Source: SIG452 sp045631485 (GTDB taxonomy: Bacteria; Bacillota; Clostridia; UMGS1840). Taken from it: a DNA stretch of 64,000 nucleotides. This document shows, in pieces, positions 18,367-28,109 of this stretch. Position 1 is the first letter of the stretch; each line of letters opens with the position of its first letter. Both the position numbers and the translations under genes were made by a program. The DNA lies in assembly GCA_045631485.1 (NCBI GenBank), contig JAZQUU010000039.1, positions 186,001 to 250,000 on the forward strand, given 5' to 3'. The notes under the pieces were generated by a model that saw nothing but the letters and a program-made list of their open reading frames with translations, did not search any database and was not told where the DNA came from.

Positions 18367-19119
18367 TTAAATATCCCGACGTCTGAGCTCATACATACTG
18401 ACTCCTGCGGCAACCGCAACATTCAACGATTCGATTTCCGTTGCCATGGGAATGATATAAGTGACATCGGCTAAGCCAAGCAAAGCTTCTGTGATACCGT
18501 TTGCTTCCGAGCCGAACAGCAATGCCGTTTTTTTAGAAAACTCGGTTTCGTAAATGGAAACTGCCTGCTCGGTTAATGCGGCGGCACCCACAAGATATCC
18601 CTTGTTCTGAAGATTCGCAATCGTTTCTTCCAACGATTTTTTACGAATAAGATTTAAGGAAAATACTGCCGACATTGCGGAGCGGATTACCTTGGGGGAA
18701 TACACATCGGCACATTGTTCATCCAGGATAATATCCGTGAATCCCGAGGCCAATGCGGTGCGAAGAATGGTGCCCATATTACCGGGGTCGGAAACACCGT
18801 TTAGCAAAAGGATTTTCTCCGAAGTGATTTCTTTTTCTGCGGGAATGCTAAACACAGCGGCAATTCCCTGAGGGGTATCGGTATCTGAAATTTCTTTCAT
18901 CACCTCTTGGGTAACCCGATAGGTATTTTCGCACGACAAAACAGGAAGTTCAAAGCCATCTTCCACAAAAAGCATTTCGGGAACCGCTTTTTTCATACTG
19001 TCACACACGTTGCGATACCCTTCTGCCAAAAAGGTGCCGGTTTGCGTACGGTATTTTTTTTGCTTCAGTTTTTTGATTTCGCATACCGTTTTATTCTTTA
19101 CGCTGGTGATTTCTTTCAT
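18367..19119 (-). CDS. SpoU/TrmH-family rRNA 2'-O-methyltransferase
   Basis: 250 residues. An N-terminal substrate-binding domain (FLAEGYRNV near 29) is followed by the SPOUT domain with LLNGVSDPGNMGTILRTA, LLFGSEANGI and IESLNVAVAAGVSMYE, the SAM-knot motifs. It probably methylates 23S rRNA (TsnR/RlmB-like), but the exact nucleotide cannot be assigned. GGAG lies nine bases before ATG 19119. Downstream of rel by 17 bases, so part of the recJ-rel operon. Paralogous in fold to rlmB at 2055. Confidence 0.9.
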   Translation of the reverse strand: MKEITSVKNKTVCEIKKLKQKKYRTQTGTFLAEGYRNVCDSMKKAVPEMLFVEDGFELPVLSCENTYRVTQEVMKEISDTDTPQGIAAVFSIPAEKEITSEKILLLNGVSDPGNMGTILRTALASGFTDIILDEQCADVYSPKVIRSAMSAVFSLNLIRKKSLEETIANLQNKGYLVGAAALTEQAVSIYETEFSKKTALLFGSEANGITEALLGLADVTYIIPMATEIESLNVAVAAGVSMYELRRRDI

Positions 19120-19136
19120 GTTAAAAAATCTCCGTC

Positions 19137-21311
19137 TTAAATTCGTTTGGCTGAAATAACGCTCTTCACGTTATTCAAACGAATCAGAATTTTATTGAGT
19201 TGCTCCTGACCGGTAACATCAATATTGATTTGAATCAATCCCGTACCGTCTTTTGATACCTTGGCACTTAACGCATTGACGGGCACTTTCATATCATTTA
19301 ATGCAAGTGTCAAATCAACCAACAAGCCGGAACGGTCTGCCGAGGTAACGGCAAGATCCACGCTGTGAGTATGGCCATCCTCTGCCTCCCAGGTGGCTTC
19401 CACCAAACGGTTTTTATCACCGTCGGAACGCTCAATATCACGAAGTGCCACACAATCTGCACGATGGATGGTAACTCCTCTGCCTCGGGTAATATAACCA
19501 ACCACCTTATCGCCCGGAACGGGAGAGCAGCATTTTGCGGTACGAACAAGACATCCTTCCTGCCCTTTTACCACAATGCCCTGTTTGACATGTTTATTAG
19601 GTTTATCTTTGGTTGCATTCTGAATTTCTGCCAATACGGTTTCATCGCTCTGGGGACGGGTACGCTCCAGATAATCTTCAATACGAAGACCGATTTTCTG
19701 AGCGGTGATACCGCCGTATCCCACAATGGCATAAAAGTCTTCCACTCTTGCCACACTGTATTTTTTGGAAATGTAGCCAAAGAGTTCTTCATTTTCTACC
19801 AAATCCTTCAGGGTCATATCGAACTTCTTGATTTCTTTTTCAAGCATTTCTTTACCCTTTTGGATATTTTCTTCTCGTTTTTCCTTTTTAAACCACTGAT
19901 TGATTTTACTTCGTGCCTGACTGGTGCGGGCAACTTTTAGCCAATCGGTGTGTGGTCCCTGAGAATTGGCAGAAGTGATAATTTCTACAATATCCCCATT
20001 TTGCAAATGCTGGTCAATGGGAACAATGCGGTTATTCACCTTAGCCCCGACCATACGCCAACCTACCGCACTATGCACCATAAATGCAAAATCGATAGGA
20101 GTGGAACCGCTGGGAAGGCTATACACATCTCCTTTGGGAGAGAATACAAACACCTCATCGGCAAACAAGTCAATTTTGATATGACTGATATATTCCGACG
20201 GGTTGGAAAAATCTTTTTCGGTTTCCAGAAGCTGACGAACCCATTGGAATTTGTCTCCTGTGGAGTTCTTGTTCTGAGCCCCTTCTTTATACTTCCAGTG
20301 GGCGGCAATCCCGTATTCAGCAGTTCTGTGCATATCCCAAGTACGAATCTGAATTTCAAAAGGAGTTCCCGTGTGCCCCACCAAGGTAGTGTGCAGGGAC
20401 TGATACATATTTTTCTTGGGCATACTGATATAATCTTTGAATCTGCCCGGAATCGGTTTAAATAATTCGTGAACACACCCCAACACGGTGTAACAATCTG
20501 TGATGGTGCCAACGATGATACGAAGAGCAAACAAATCATAGATTTCGTCTAGGGTGATGTTCTTGGAATACATCTTTTTATAAATACTGTAAAAATGTTT
20601 GGCTCTTCCCTCAATATGCGCCTGAACCCCGATTTTGGAAAGCTTATCGGTTAACTGTTCCTTAATATCATCAATAATCTGAAGTCTCTGGGTTCTTTTT
20701 TTGGCAATCCCGGTGGAAATTTCTTTGTAACCAATGGGGTCTAAATACAAAAGAGAAAGGTCTTCCAATTCCCATTTTAAATTATAAATCCCCAAACGGT
20801 GCGCAATAGGTGCATAGATTTCCATGGTTTCCAACGCTTTTTCACGCCGTTTATGCTCCGGCATACTTTTCATGGTGCGCATATTGTGCAAACGGTCTGC
20901 CAGTTTAATCATAATGACACGGATATCCTTTGCCATCGCCATAAACATTTTACGCAGATTTTCCACCTGCTCTTCTTCTTTGGTGGAAAATTCAATACGT
21001 CCTAATTTGGTTACACCATCCACAATATTGGCAATATCTTCCCCGAATTCTTTTTTCACATAATCGTAACCATACTCGGTATCTTCAATGGTATCGTGCA
21101 AAAGTGCAGCACAAATGGACTCGTCATCCAGATTCAGTTCTGCAATGATTTCCGCCACAGAAAACGGATGGTGATAATACGGCTCACCGCTGCGACGAAA
21201 CTGCCCCTCATGGGCATCCTTACAAAACCGATAAGTTTTCTCCAGAAGCTCACGGTTACATTTGGGATTATATTTTTGAATTTTATCTAAAAGACGGGAA
21301 AATTGCTCCAT
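19137..21311 (-). CDS. rel: Bifunctional (p)ppGpp synthetase/hydrolase, long RSH
   Basis: 724 residues, makes and degrades the stringent-response alarmone. The hydrolase HD domain is intact (HHPFSVAEII near residue 47 and LLHDTIEDTEYG near 70). The synthetase domain follows (DLFALRIIVGTITDCYTVLG near 255, YQSLHTTLVG near 305). TGS domain about 390-450 (VFSPKGDVYSLPSGSTPIDFA), a zinc-finger/CC region about 560-610, and a C-terminal ACT domain (from about 650, VDLAVTSADRSGLLVDLT). Both activities therefore look present. Order recJ-rel-methyltransferase suggests one transcript. Confidence 0.96.
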   Translation of the reverse strand: MEQFSRLLDKIQKYNPKCNRELLEKTYRFCKDAHEGQFRRSGEPYYHHPFSVAEIIAELNLDDESICAALLHDTIEDTEYGYDYVKKEFGEDIANIVDGVTKLGRIEFSTKEEEQVENLRKMFMAMAKDIRVIMIKLADRLHNMRTMKSMPEHKRREKALETMEIYAPIAHRLGIYNLKWELEDLSLLYLDPIGYKEISTGIAKKRTQRLQIIDDIKEQLTDKLSKIGVQAHIEGRAKHFYSIYKKMYSKNITLDEIYDLFALRIIVGTITDCYTVLGCVHELFKPIPGRFKDYISMPKKNMYQSLHTTLVGHTGTPFEIQIRTWDMHRTAEYGIAAHWKYKEGAQNKNSTGDKFQWVRQLLETEKDFSNPSEYISHIKIDLFADEVFVFSPKGDVYSLPSGSTPIDFAFMVHSAVGWRMVGAKVNNRIVPIDQHLQNGDIVEIITSANSQGPHTDWLKVARTSQARSKINQWFKKEKREENIQKGKEMLEKEIKKFDMTLKDLVENEELFGYISKKYSVARVEDFYAIVGYGGITAQKIGLRIEDYLERTRPQSDETVLAEIQNATKDKPNKHVKQGIVVKGQEGCLVRTAKCCSPVPGDKVVGYITRGRGVTIHRADCVALRDIERSDGDKNRLVEATWEAEDGHTHSVDLAVTSADRSGLLVDLTLALNDMKVPVNALSAKVSKDGTGLIQINIDVTGQEQLNKILIRLNNVKSVISAKRI

Positions 21312-21346
21312 AAGTTATCAGGTGAACCCTTTCTGTCAGACGTTTT

Positions 21347-23056
21347 TTACACCAATTTGATATCTTTGAGTTTTAAGGCAGGATATTTCTTGCCGCGATA
21401 CTCGTTGGTGTAGGGAGAAACAATGGCATTGACAATGTCCCCGTCACGAAGCATACGGAAGCTTTCGTTGGTTCCTAAGCCAAAGCCGATTACCATAATG
21501 GAAAAGCTCTTTTTGGAGAATCTTAAACGAATATGTTTATCATCGCCAAAATAGGTGAGATTTTCAATTTTTACTTTTTCAATCAGGAACTGAGGCATCG
21601 GATTGCCCATGCCGCAAGGCTGAATTTTTTCCAACATATCGGTAAGCTCCAGATTGATATCTTTATCGGTGATTTTGCCTTCGTATGTAATTTCTTCCAC
21701 ATACACTTTGGAATTGAAGTTTTCCTTGGCATAAGCGTTGATTTTTTCACGGAAAGCATCAATATTGTCTTTGGAAACGGTTAAACCGGCTGCCAACTCG
21801 TGACCGCCGAATTTTAACAATAAATCATCACAATAGGACAATGCCTCAAACATATTGAAGCCCTGAACTCCACGGCAGGAGCCTTTTGCTTCACCGCCGT
21901 CAATTGCCATTAACACACAAGGTTTGCCGTAACGCTCGGTAATTCTGGATGCTACGATTCCGATTACCCCGTGATGCCAGGATTCAGACGCCAACACAAT
22001 CACTCTGTCTGTATTGTGAATTTTATCTTTTTCAATAATCTGACAAGCTTCCAGAAGAATTTCCTGCTCAATGGTCTGACGGCGAACATTTTCGTCACAG
22101 AGCATTTTTGCCAGGGATTCTGCTTCTTTTGTGTCAGAAGTGGTGAACAATTTTACTGCATCAATCGCATTGCCGAGTCTTCCAACGGCGTTGATTCTGG
22201 GTGCAATAATAAAGCCAACGTGGGAAGATGTGAGCACCTTACCGGAAAGTCCTGCTTCCTGAATCAGAGCTTTTAAGCCAAGATTCTGCGGGTCACCCAG
22301 TAATTTTAAGCCCAGAGAAACAAACACACGGTTTTCTTCGGTTAAGGTAACAATGTCTGCAATGGTGCCTAAGCATAACAAATCGCCGTACTGCTCCAGC
22401 AGTTCTTTGGATTTTCCGCCGCCTTCCAATGCTTCAATCAGTTTGAATGCAACACCAACGCCGGAAAGTTCTTTAAACGGATACGGGCAATCGGGACGCT
22501 TGGGATTCACAATTGCATAGGCAGGAGGCAATTGCTCCTTGCATTTATGATGGTCGGTAATTACAACAGAAATCCCCAAAGAAGTTGCATAGCTGATATC
22601 ATCAAATGCGGTGATACCGCAATCGGCGGTGATAATTAAACCAACCCCGTCATTCTTAAAGGACAGTACTGCTTCTTTATTCAAGCCGTAGCCTTCGTCG
22701 GAACGAGAAGGAATGTAGTAAGAAACATTAGCTCCTTTGGATTTTAAATACAAATACATCATGGAAACAGCGGTGATACCGTCAACATCGTAATCACCGT
22801 ATACCACAATTTTCTGATTTTGGGAAATGATTTCCTGAATTTTTTCCACGGCTTTTTTCATATCCAACAACAGAAAGGGGTCTAAAAGCGCATTCACATC
22901 AGGTTTTAAAAAACGAGTCGCCTGCTCGGAAGTTTCGATACCGCGGTTGCAAAGAACATTTGCACAAAGGGGGTGCAATTTCAGCTCTTCTCCTATTTTT
23001 TTAGTCAGTTCGGGATTCGGCTGTTTTAACACCCATTTGCTTTTCTTGGTCATCAT
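21347..23056 (-). CDS. recJ: Single-stranded-DNA-specific exonuclease RecJ
   Basis: 569 residues. DHH motifs are clear: VVYGDYDVDGITAVSMMYL near residue 82, ITADCGI near 140, VVITDHHKCKE near 160, and the DHHA1 domain with FGGHELAAGLTV near 405. The C-terminal OB-like segment follows. Acts 5'->3' on ssDNA in RecF-pathway recombination and base-excision repair. First gene of the recJ-rel-methyltransferase operon, with its own promoter at 23086-23114. Two adjacent ATGs; the first is used. Confidence 0.95.
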   Translation of the reverse strand: MMTKKSKWVLKQPNPELTKKIGEELKLHPLCANVLCNRGIETSEQATRFLKPDVNALLDPFLLLDMKKAVEKIQEIISQNQKIVVYGDYDVDGITAVSMMYLYLKSKGANVSYYIPSRSDEGYGLNKEAVLSFKNDGVGLIITADCGITAFDDISYATSLGISVVITDHHKCKEQLPPAYAIVNPKRPDCPYPFKELSGVGVAFKLIEALEGGGKSKELLEQYGDLLCLGTIADIVTLTEENRVFVSLGLKLLGDPQNLGLKALIQEAGLSGKVLTSSHVGFIIAPRINAVGRLGNAIDAVKLFTTSDTKEAESLAKMLCDENVRRQTIEQEILLEACQIIEKDKIHNTDRVIVLASESWHHGVIGIVASRITERYGKPCVLMAIDGGEAKGSCRGVQGFNMFEALSYCDDLLLKFGGHELAAGLTVSKDNIDAFREKINAYAKENFNSKVYVEEITYEGKITDKDINLELTDMLEKIQPCGMGNPMPQFLIEKVKIENLTYFGDDKHIRLRFSKKSFSIMVIGFGLGTNESFRMLRDGDIVNAIVSPYTNEYRGKKYPALKLKDIKLV

Positions 23057-23085
23057 ACAGGTCCTGCTTTCTTATATTTTTTTAC

Positions 23086-23114
23086 ATTATAACACCTAAT
23101 CGAAAAAAATTCAA
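23086..23114 (-). promoter_or_regulatory. SigA promoter of the recJ operon
   Basis: Minus strand TTGAAT, 17-base spacer, TATAAT, about 30 bases before recJ. Its spacer end (GATTAGGTG) closely resembles the one at the glycosyltransferase promoter. Confidence 0.9.
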
Positions 23115-23133
23115 GATATATTTGAAAAAAAAC

Positions 23134-23162
23134 TTTACAAATCGAAAAACGTATGTTAAAAT
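23134..23162 (+). promoter_or_regulatory. SigA promoter of the rsmD-coaD operon
   Basis: TTTACA, 17-base spacer, TAAAAT. It is divergent from the recJ promoter and gives a leader of about 100 bases. The leader contains the hairpin GGAGGAAAA / TTTTCTTCC near 23188-23210. Confidence 0.8.
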
Positions 23163-23267
23163 AAAAACTGATATTTTGTGCTCTTACGGAGGAAAATGCT
23201 CGTTTTCTTCCCCGATGGAGTGTCAAATGCAAAAAACAGAGTAACCAAGGCGTGGAGTTGAAGTGAT

Positions 23268-23798
23268 ATGAAGGTTACCAGCGGTATCCGAAAAGGTGCC
23301 ATTTTACTTGCATCCCCCGATTTGTCTGTTCGTCCTACCACCGATAAGGTCAAACAATCCGTTTTCAATATGATTCAGTTTGAAGTTCCCGGCAGAACGG
23401 TTCTGGATTTGTTTGCAGGAAGCGGTGCCATGGGAATTGAAGCATTAAGTCGCGGTGCCAAGCATTGCACCTTTGTGGATTTGAATCCCGAATTCGTGAA
23501 AAAGAACATCACAAAATTACGATTTGAAGAATTGTCTGACATTATCCGCGGAGACTATCTCGATTTTCTCGGAAAATGCAACCGACAGTTTGACCTGGTG
23601 TTTTTAGACCCGCCCTATGAAAAAAAGATGATTGATTCCGCCTTGAAAATGCTGGTGGAAAAAGACCTTTTAACCAAGGACGCCATCGTAATTTCGGAAT
23701 GTGATGAAAAAGAAACCATCATCTTTCCCGAAGAAATTGAAATCATCAAAGAAAGAACCTTCGGAAGAATACAGACAAGAATTGGAGTCAAAAAATGA
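23268..23798 (+). CDS. rsmD: 16S rRNA (guanine-966-N2)-methyltransferase RsmD
   Basis: 176 residues. Rossmann methyltransferase with VLDLFAGSGAMGIEALSRGA (SAM motif, about residues 44-63), FVDLNPEF, and the N6/N2-amino methyltransferase motif DLVFLDPPYEKK near residue 114. The N-terminal K-x-R-P-T-x-D-K-V-K segment is conserved. GGAG at 23254-23257 lies ten bases before ATG 23268. Overlaps coaD by four bases; this pairing is widespread in Firmicutes. Confidence 0.95.
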   Translation: MKVTSGIRKGAILLASPDLSVRPTTDKVKQSVFNMIQFEVPGRTVLDLFAGSGAMGIEALSRGAKHCTFVDLNPEFVKKNITKLRFEELSDIIRGDYLDFLGKCNRQFDLVFLDPPYEKKMIDSALKMLVEKDLLTKDAIVISECDEKETIIFPEEIEIIKERTFGRIQTRIGVKK

Positions 23799-24271
23799 AA
23801 ACAGCAATTTATCCCGGTAGTTTTGACCCTTTAACCAACGGACATTTAGACATTATCACAAGGTCCTCAAAGCTTTTTGATAAAGTTATTGTAACCGTGC
23901 TTACCAACAGTGCCAAAAAGCCTTTGTTTACCACGGATGAACGGGTAGAATTGATTTCAAGAACCACCCGTCACCTGCCCAATGTGGAAGTGGTTTGTTA
24001 TGACGGTTTATTGGTTGATTTTGCAAAAAAACACGATTGCAACGTGCTGGTCAAAGGACTTCGCGTTGTATCCGATTTTGAATACGAATTCCAGATGGCA
24101 TTGGCAAACAAAAACCAAATGCCGGAATTGGAAACCATGTTCTTGCCCACTGCGCAGGAATATATGTTTTTATCTTCCAGCATTGTGAAAGAACTTGCCC
24201 GTTACAACGGAGACCTTTCCGGGTTGGTTCCCAAAGAAATTGAACAGGATATTTTAAATAAATTCAAATAA
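23795..24271 (+). CDS. coaD: Pantetheine-phosphate adenylyltransferase
   Basis: 158 residues, the standard length. It makes dephospho-CoA from phosphopantetheine and ATP. YPGSFDPLTNGHLDII with the T/HxGH-type site lies at residues 6-21, KGLRVVSDFEYEFQMA near 88, and the ISSS-like FLSSSIVKELARY near 125. ATGA overlap with rsmD indicates coupled translation. Confidence 0.97.
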   Translation: MKTAIYPGSFDPLTNGHLDIITRSSKLFDKVIVTVLTNSAKKPLFTTDERVELISRTTRHLPNVEVVCYDGLLVDFAKKHDCNVLVKGLRVVSDFEYEFQMALANKNQMPELETMFLPTAQEYMFLSSSIVKELARYNGDLSGLVPKEIEQDILNKFK

Positions 24272-24286
24272 AAAGGAGTAACTGTT

Positions 24287-24865
24287 ATGGATTTACAGGC
24301 ATTAATAGAAGAATTGGAAGAAATCGTGGAAAGCGCTTCCAAAGTACCGCTCTCCAGCAAATGTATGATTGACAGAGAAGAAGTGTGGAACGTTGTGGAA
24401 CAGATGCGTCTTCACTACCCCGAAGAATTAAAACAGGCTCAGTGGGTGAAAAAAGAAAGAGAACGTATCATCAACGAAGCAAAGCAGGAAGCTGCATCCA
24501 TCATCGAAACCGCAAATCAGCAGGTTGTTCAGATGGTGAACGAAACCGAAATCATTAAAATCGCAAAAGCAAAATCCGAAGAAATCTTAAAAGATGCAGA
24601 TATGCAGGCAGTGGAAATCAAACACAAAGCAGAATCCGCTGCAGCTGCACATTATGACGAAACCAAAGAACGTGCGGATCAGTACAAAATGAGCGCTCAG
24701 AATTATGCAGACAGCTTATTGCAGACTGCGGAAAAAGCGGTAAATTCTGCAAGAGATACTCTTTACACCGCATATTCTCAGATGAATGCATCCTATCAGG
24801 AAACCGAAACTCTGCTGGATAAAATTGCTTCTTCCAGACAGGTAATCAACAGTTCCAGAGACTAG
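24287..24865 (+). CDS. Coiled-coil protein, DivIVA / V-ATPase-H-like, downstream of coaD
   Basis: 192 residues, almost entirely helical: an N-terminal acidic segment, then long Ala/Glu/Lys-rich coiled coil (about 65-170) without membrane segments. This gene type sits behind coaD in many Clostridia and is usually annotated as an ATPase or DivIVA-like protein on the strength of its coiled coil only. No catalytic motif is visible, so the role is unknown; scaffolding or cell-division support is a guess. ATG 24287 has AAAAGGAG upstream. Confidence 0.8.
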   Translation: MDLQALIEELEEIVESASKVPLSSKCMIDREEVWNVVEQMRLHYPEELKQAQWVKKERERIINEAKQEAASIIETANQQVVQMVNETEIIKIAKAKSEEILKDADMQAVEIKHKAESAAAAHYDETKERADQYKMSAQNYADSLLQTAEKAVNSARDTLYTAYSQMNASYQETETLLDKIASSRQVINSSRD

Positions 24866-24892
24866 TGAAATCAAGCAAGGTGGCGAAATCCA

Positions 24893-26194
24893 ATGTATTA
24901 TGATGAAAAAATAGAAACCGCATCCCGTGAGGAACTGAAGAAAATTCAGTCCGAACGATTGGTTGACACCGTGAAACGTGTGTATGAAAATGTACCCTAC
25001 TATCGTGAAAAAATGGATGCTATCGGTTTAAAACCCGAAGATATCAAATCCGTGGACGATTTATCCAAGCTCCCCTTTACCTATAAGCAGGATTTAAGAA
25101 ATGCTTATCCCTTTGGTGCATTTGCCCTGCCTCAGAGCAAAATCGCAAGAATCCACGCATCCAGCGGTACCACGGGAAAACAGACTGTGGTTGGCTTAAC
25201 CAACAATGATATCAATATGTGGGCAGAATGTGTTGCCCGTTGTTTAACCTCAATCGGAATCACCAACGAAGATGTCATTCAGATTGCGTACGGCTACGGA
25301 CTTTTCACCGGCGGATTGGGACTTCATTACGGTTCCGAAAAAATCTGTGCGTTAACCGTTCCGGTATCCGGCGGTAACACCAGACGTCAGATTCAATTTA
25401 TGCAGGATTTTAAAACCACCGTTTTATGTTGTACTCCCTCTTACGCTCTGTTTATTGCAGACGAAATGAAAAAGATGGGAATCACCAAAGACGATTTATA
25501 CTTAAAACACGGTATTTTCGGTGCGGAACCCTGGACCGAAGCTATGAGAAAAGACATTGAAGAAAAATTAGGGTTGGAGGCTCACGATATCTACGGATTA
25601 TCCGAAATTATCGGACCCGGCGTTTCTATGAGTTGTACCGAGCATACCGGTATGCACATTCAGGCAGATAATTTCATCCCCGAAATTATCGACCCCGAAA
25701 CCGGCGAAGTGCTTCCCGAGGGCGAAAAAGGTGAACTGGTATTCACTTGTGTGACCAAAGAAGCTTTGCCATTAATCCGTTACCGTACCAGAGATTTAAC
25801 TGCTCTGACCTACGAAACTTGTAAATGCGGAAGAACCTTGCCCAGAATGTCTAAGGTGATGGGTCGTTCCGATGATATGCTCATTATCCGCGGTGTAAAC
25901 GTGTTCCCCTCTCAGATTGAATCTGTGTTGTTGGAATGCCCCGATGTGGAACCGCATTATATGATTTATGTGGATCGTATCAACAATCTGGATATTATGA
26001 CCATTGAAATCGAAATGTCTGACAGTTTCCATTACGATTCCGTGAAAGAAATTGAGCGTCTGGAAAAGAAACTGAATTCCGAAATTGCTTCGGCACTGGG
26101 CGTAAGCGGAAATGTGAAACTGGTAGAACCCGGCAAGGTTCCCAGAAGCGAAGGAAAAGCAAAACGTGTGATTGACCGCAGAGAATACAAATAG
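24893..26194 (+). CDS. paaK: Phenylacetate-CoA ligase-like adenylate-forming enzyme
   Basis: 433 residues, ANL superfamily, PaaK branch. It activates an aryl or other carboxylic acid as acyl-CoA via acyl-AMP. ASSGTTGKQTVVGLT (P-loop, about residue 90), YGLSEIIGPG near 235, the hinge/catalytic YRTRDLTAL near 300, and the C-terminal lid GRSDDMLIIRGVNVFPSQIE near 325 with the lysine in VPRSEGKAKRV near the end. Real substrate unknown; no indolepyruvate oxidoreductase genes, common partners in anaerobes, are in the window. Start ATG 24893 has AAGGTGG upstream. Confidence 0.9.
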   Translation: MYYDEKIETASREELKKIQSERLVDTVKRVYENVPYYREKMDAIGLKPEDIKSVDDLSKLPFTYKQDLRNAYPFGAFALPQSKIARIHASSGTTGKQTVVGLTNNDINMWAECVARCLTSIGITNEDVIQIAYGYGLFTGGLGLHYGSEKICALTVPVSGGNTRRQIQFMQDFKTTVLCCTPSYALFIADEMKKMGITKDDLYLKHGIFGAEPWTEAMRKDIEEKLGLEAHDIYGLSEIIGPGVSMSCTEHTGMHIQADNFIPEIIDPETGEVLPEGEKGELVFTCVTKEALPLIRYRTRDLTALTYETCKCGRTLPRMSKVMGRSDDMLIIRGVNVFPSQIESVLLECPDVEPHYMIYVDRINNLDIMTIEIEMSDSFHYDSVKEIERLEKKLNSEIASALGVSGNVKLVEPGKVPRSEGKAKRVIDRREYK

Positions 26195-26203
26195 TAAAAA
26201 ACC

Positions 26204-26240
26204 AAAGGGCTGTTACATACTTGTAATAGCCCTTTATTGC
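26204..26240 (+). terminator. Intrinsic terminator after paaK
   Basis: Stem AAAGGGCTGTTACA / TGTAATAGCCCTTT with a four-base loop ends the rsmD-coaD-paaK transcript. Confidence 0.88.
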
Positions 26241-26267
26241 AAATGAAAATGATTGGAGGGAAAAGCC

Positions 26268-28109
26268 GTGTTGGTTACCGGAAATCCAAAATTAGAGGAA
26301 CACCGCCAAAAATTAAAGCTGGTGCCTAAAAAGCCGGGCGTTTATCTGATGAAAAATCAGGATGACCGCGTAATTTACGTGGGCAAAGCAAAATCTCTTT
26401 GGAATCGTTTATCCCAATATTTCGGCGGTTCCCCCAAGGATTTAAAAACCATGCAGATGGTTTTACATGTGGACCATTTTGATTATATTATCACCGGCTC
26501 TGAAAAAGATGCTCTCCTTTTGGAAAATAATCTCATTAAAAAATATAAACCCAAGTATAATATTCTGTTAAAAGACGATAAGACCTATCCTTTTATTAAA
26601 ATTGAAAAAAAGAACGATTTCCCCTACCTTTCTCTGGTTCGAAAAACCGAAAAAGATGCCAACAAATATTACGGGCCCTATTTAAATGCACAAGTGGTAA
26701 ACGGTGCCATTGATTTGATTTCCAAAGAATACAAATTAAGAACCTGCCGTATGGATTTAAGCAAACCGAAAAAAAGGCCTTGTTTAAATTATCATATGGG
26801 GTACTGCTCTGCCCCCTGCACGAGAATGGTTACCGCCGAAGAATATGACAAACAATTAAAAGAAGCTATTCGTTCCCTGGATGCGGGACTTAAAAATCTG
26901 ATTCCCCATCTTACCGAAAAAATGGAGCAATGTGCAGAAAATCTTGATTTTGAAGGCGCGGCAAAATATCGAGACAGTATCCGTCTGGCAGAAAAATTCT
27001 CGGAAAAACATCAGGTTGTTACAGTAAAGAAAATCTCTTTGGATATTCTTTACTGTTATCGTGACGGAGATATCTCTGCAGTTTCCGTGCTTGCCGTAAA
27101 GGATGGTGTCATCCACGATAAGAAAAATTACACCTTCCCCGATTCAAAAGATGTGTCTGACGAAGATATGATTGCCTCATTCTTAAAACAGTTTTATCTG
27201 GTGAAAGAAACCGTTTCCAAACGAATTGTAATCTCAATCAACACCGATTACGAAATTCCCTATCAGGAACTTACCAAGCAACTGAACGAATTGTTTGAAC
27301 AGGAAATCACTGTGTCATCAGGACGAGGAAAATTCACCAAAAATCTGATAGAAATGGCAAGAGAAAATGCCATCGAAGCAATCAAGCTCCGCTTAAAAAC
27401 CAAAATTGATGACCAACTGTTTTGTTTAAAAGAATTTTTAGGACTTGAGCAGGCACCCATGCGAATTGAAAGCTACGATAATTCCAATACCGCAGGCTCC
27501 AATGCGGTTGGAGTAATGACCGTGTATGAAAACGGTGTGTTATCTCAAAAGGAAAAACGTACTTTTGCAATCAAAAACCACAACGGTTCCGATGATTATG
27601 CCGCTATGTACGAAGTGCTTGACCGACGGTTTTATCATTTATCCCAAGGTGACAGCGGATTTGACACGGCCCCCGATTTAATCTTGGTGGACGGCGGAAA
27701 AGGTCAGGTCAAATGTGCCAAAGAAGTGCTTAGAAAATATGAATTCACTATCCCCGTATTCGGGATGGTGAAAGATGATAAGCATCGTCTCAAAGACTTA
27801 ACGGACGGGTATCGTTTGACAGATTTACGCTCAAAGAAAGATTTATTTGTATTTGTTACCAAAATCAACGAACAAACCCACAAAAATGCGATTTCTTATC
27901 ACAAGAAAAAAACCACTTTAACCGCAACCCAATCGGAACTGTTAACCATTCCGAAAGTAGGGATGGCAACCATCAAAAAATTGTACGGACATTTTAAAAC
28001 ATTAAAGCAAATGAAAGAAGCAACCCTCGAGGAATTAAGCCGTGCTCTTCCTATCGGGGTTGCCAAAAATATTTTTGATTATTTTCACAATAACGGGGAT
28101 AGCCGCTAA
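26268..28109 (+). CDS. uvrC: Excinuclease ABC subunit C
   Basis: 613 residues. It makes both incisions in nucleotide-excision repair with UvrAB. GIY-YIG nuclease at the N terminus (KKPGVYLMK ... VIYVGKAKSLWNRLSQYF), the cysteine-bearing region near 160, the UVR helix near 205-240 (ENLDFEGAAKYRDSI), the RNase-H-like domain with ESYDNSNTAGSNAVGVM and ILVDGGKGQV, and tandem HhH at the end (IPKVGMATIKKLYGHF). The frame runs up to a TTG inside the ribosome site; GTG 26268 is chosen because GGAGGG ends seven bases before it. Confidence 0.95.
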   Translation: MLVTGNPKLEEHRQKLKLVPKKPGVYLMKNQDDRVIYVGKAKSLWNRLSQYFGGSPKDLKTMQMVLHVDHFDYIITGSEKDALLLENNLIKKYKPKYNILLKDDKTYPFIKIEKKNDFPYLSLVRKTEKDANKYYGPYLNAQVVNGAIDLISKEYKLRTCRMDLSKPKKRPCLNYHMGYCSAPCTRMVTAEEYDKQLKEAIRSLDAGLKNLIPHLTEKMEQCAENLDFEGAAKYRDSIRLAEKFSEKHQVVTVKKISLDILYCYRDGDISAVSVLAVKDGVIHDKKNYTFPDSKDVSDEDMIASFLKQFYLVKETVSKRIVISINTDYEIPYQELTKQLNELFEQEITVSSGRGKFTKNLIEMARENAIEAIKLRLKTKIDDQLFCLKEFLGLEQAPMRIESYDNSNTAGSNAVGVMTVYENGVLSQKEKRTFAIKNHNGSDDYAAMYEVLDRRFYHLSQGDSGFDTAPDLILVDGGKGQVKCAKEVLRKYEFTIPVFGMVKDDKHRLKDLTDGYRLTDLRSKKDLFVFVTKINEQTHKNAISYHKKKTTLTATQSELLTIPKVGMATIKKLYGHFKTLKQMKEATLEELSRALPIGVAKNIFDYFHNNGDSR

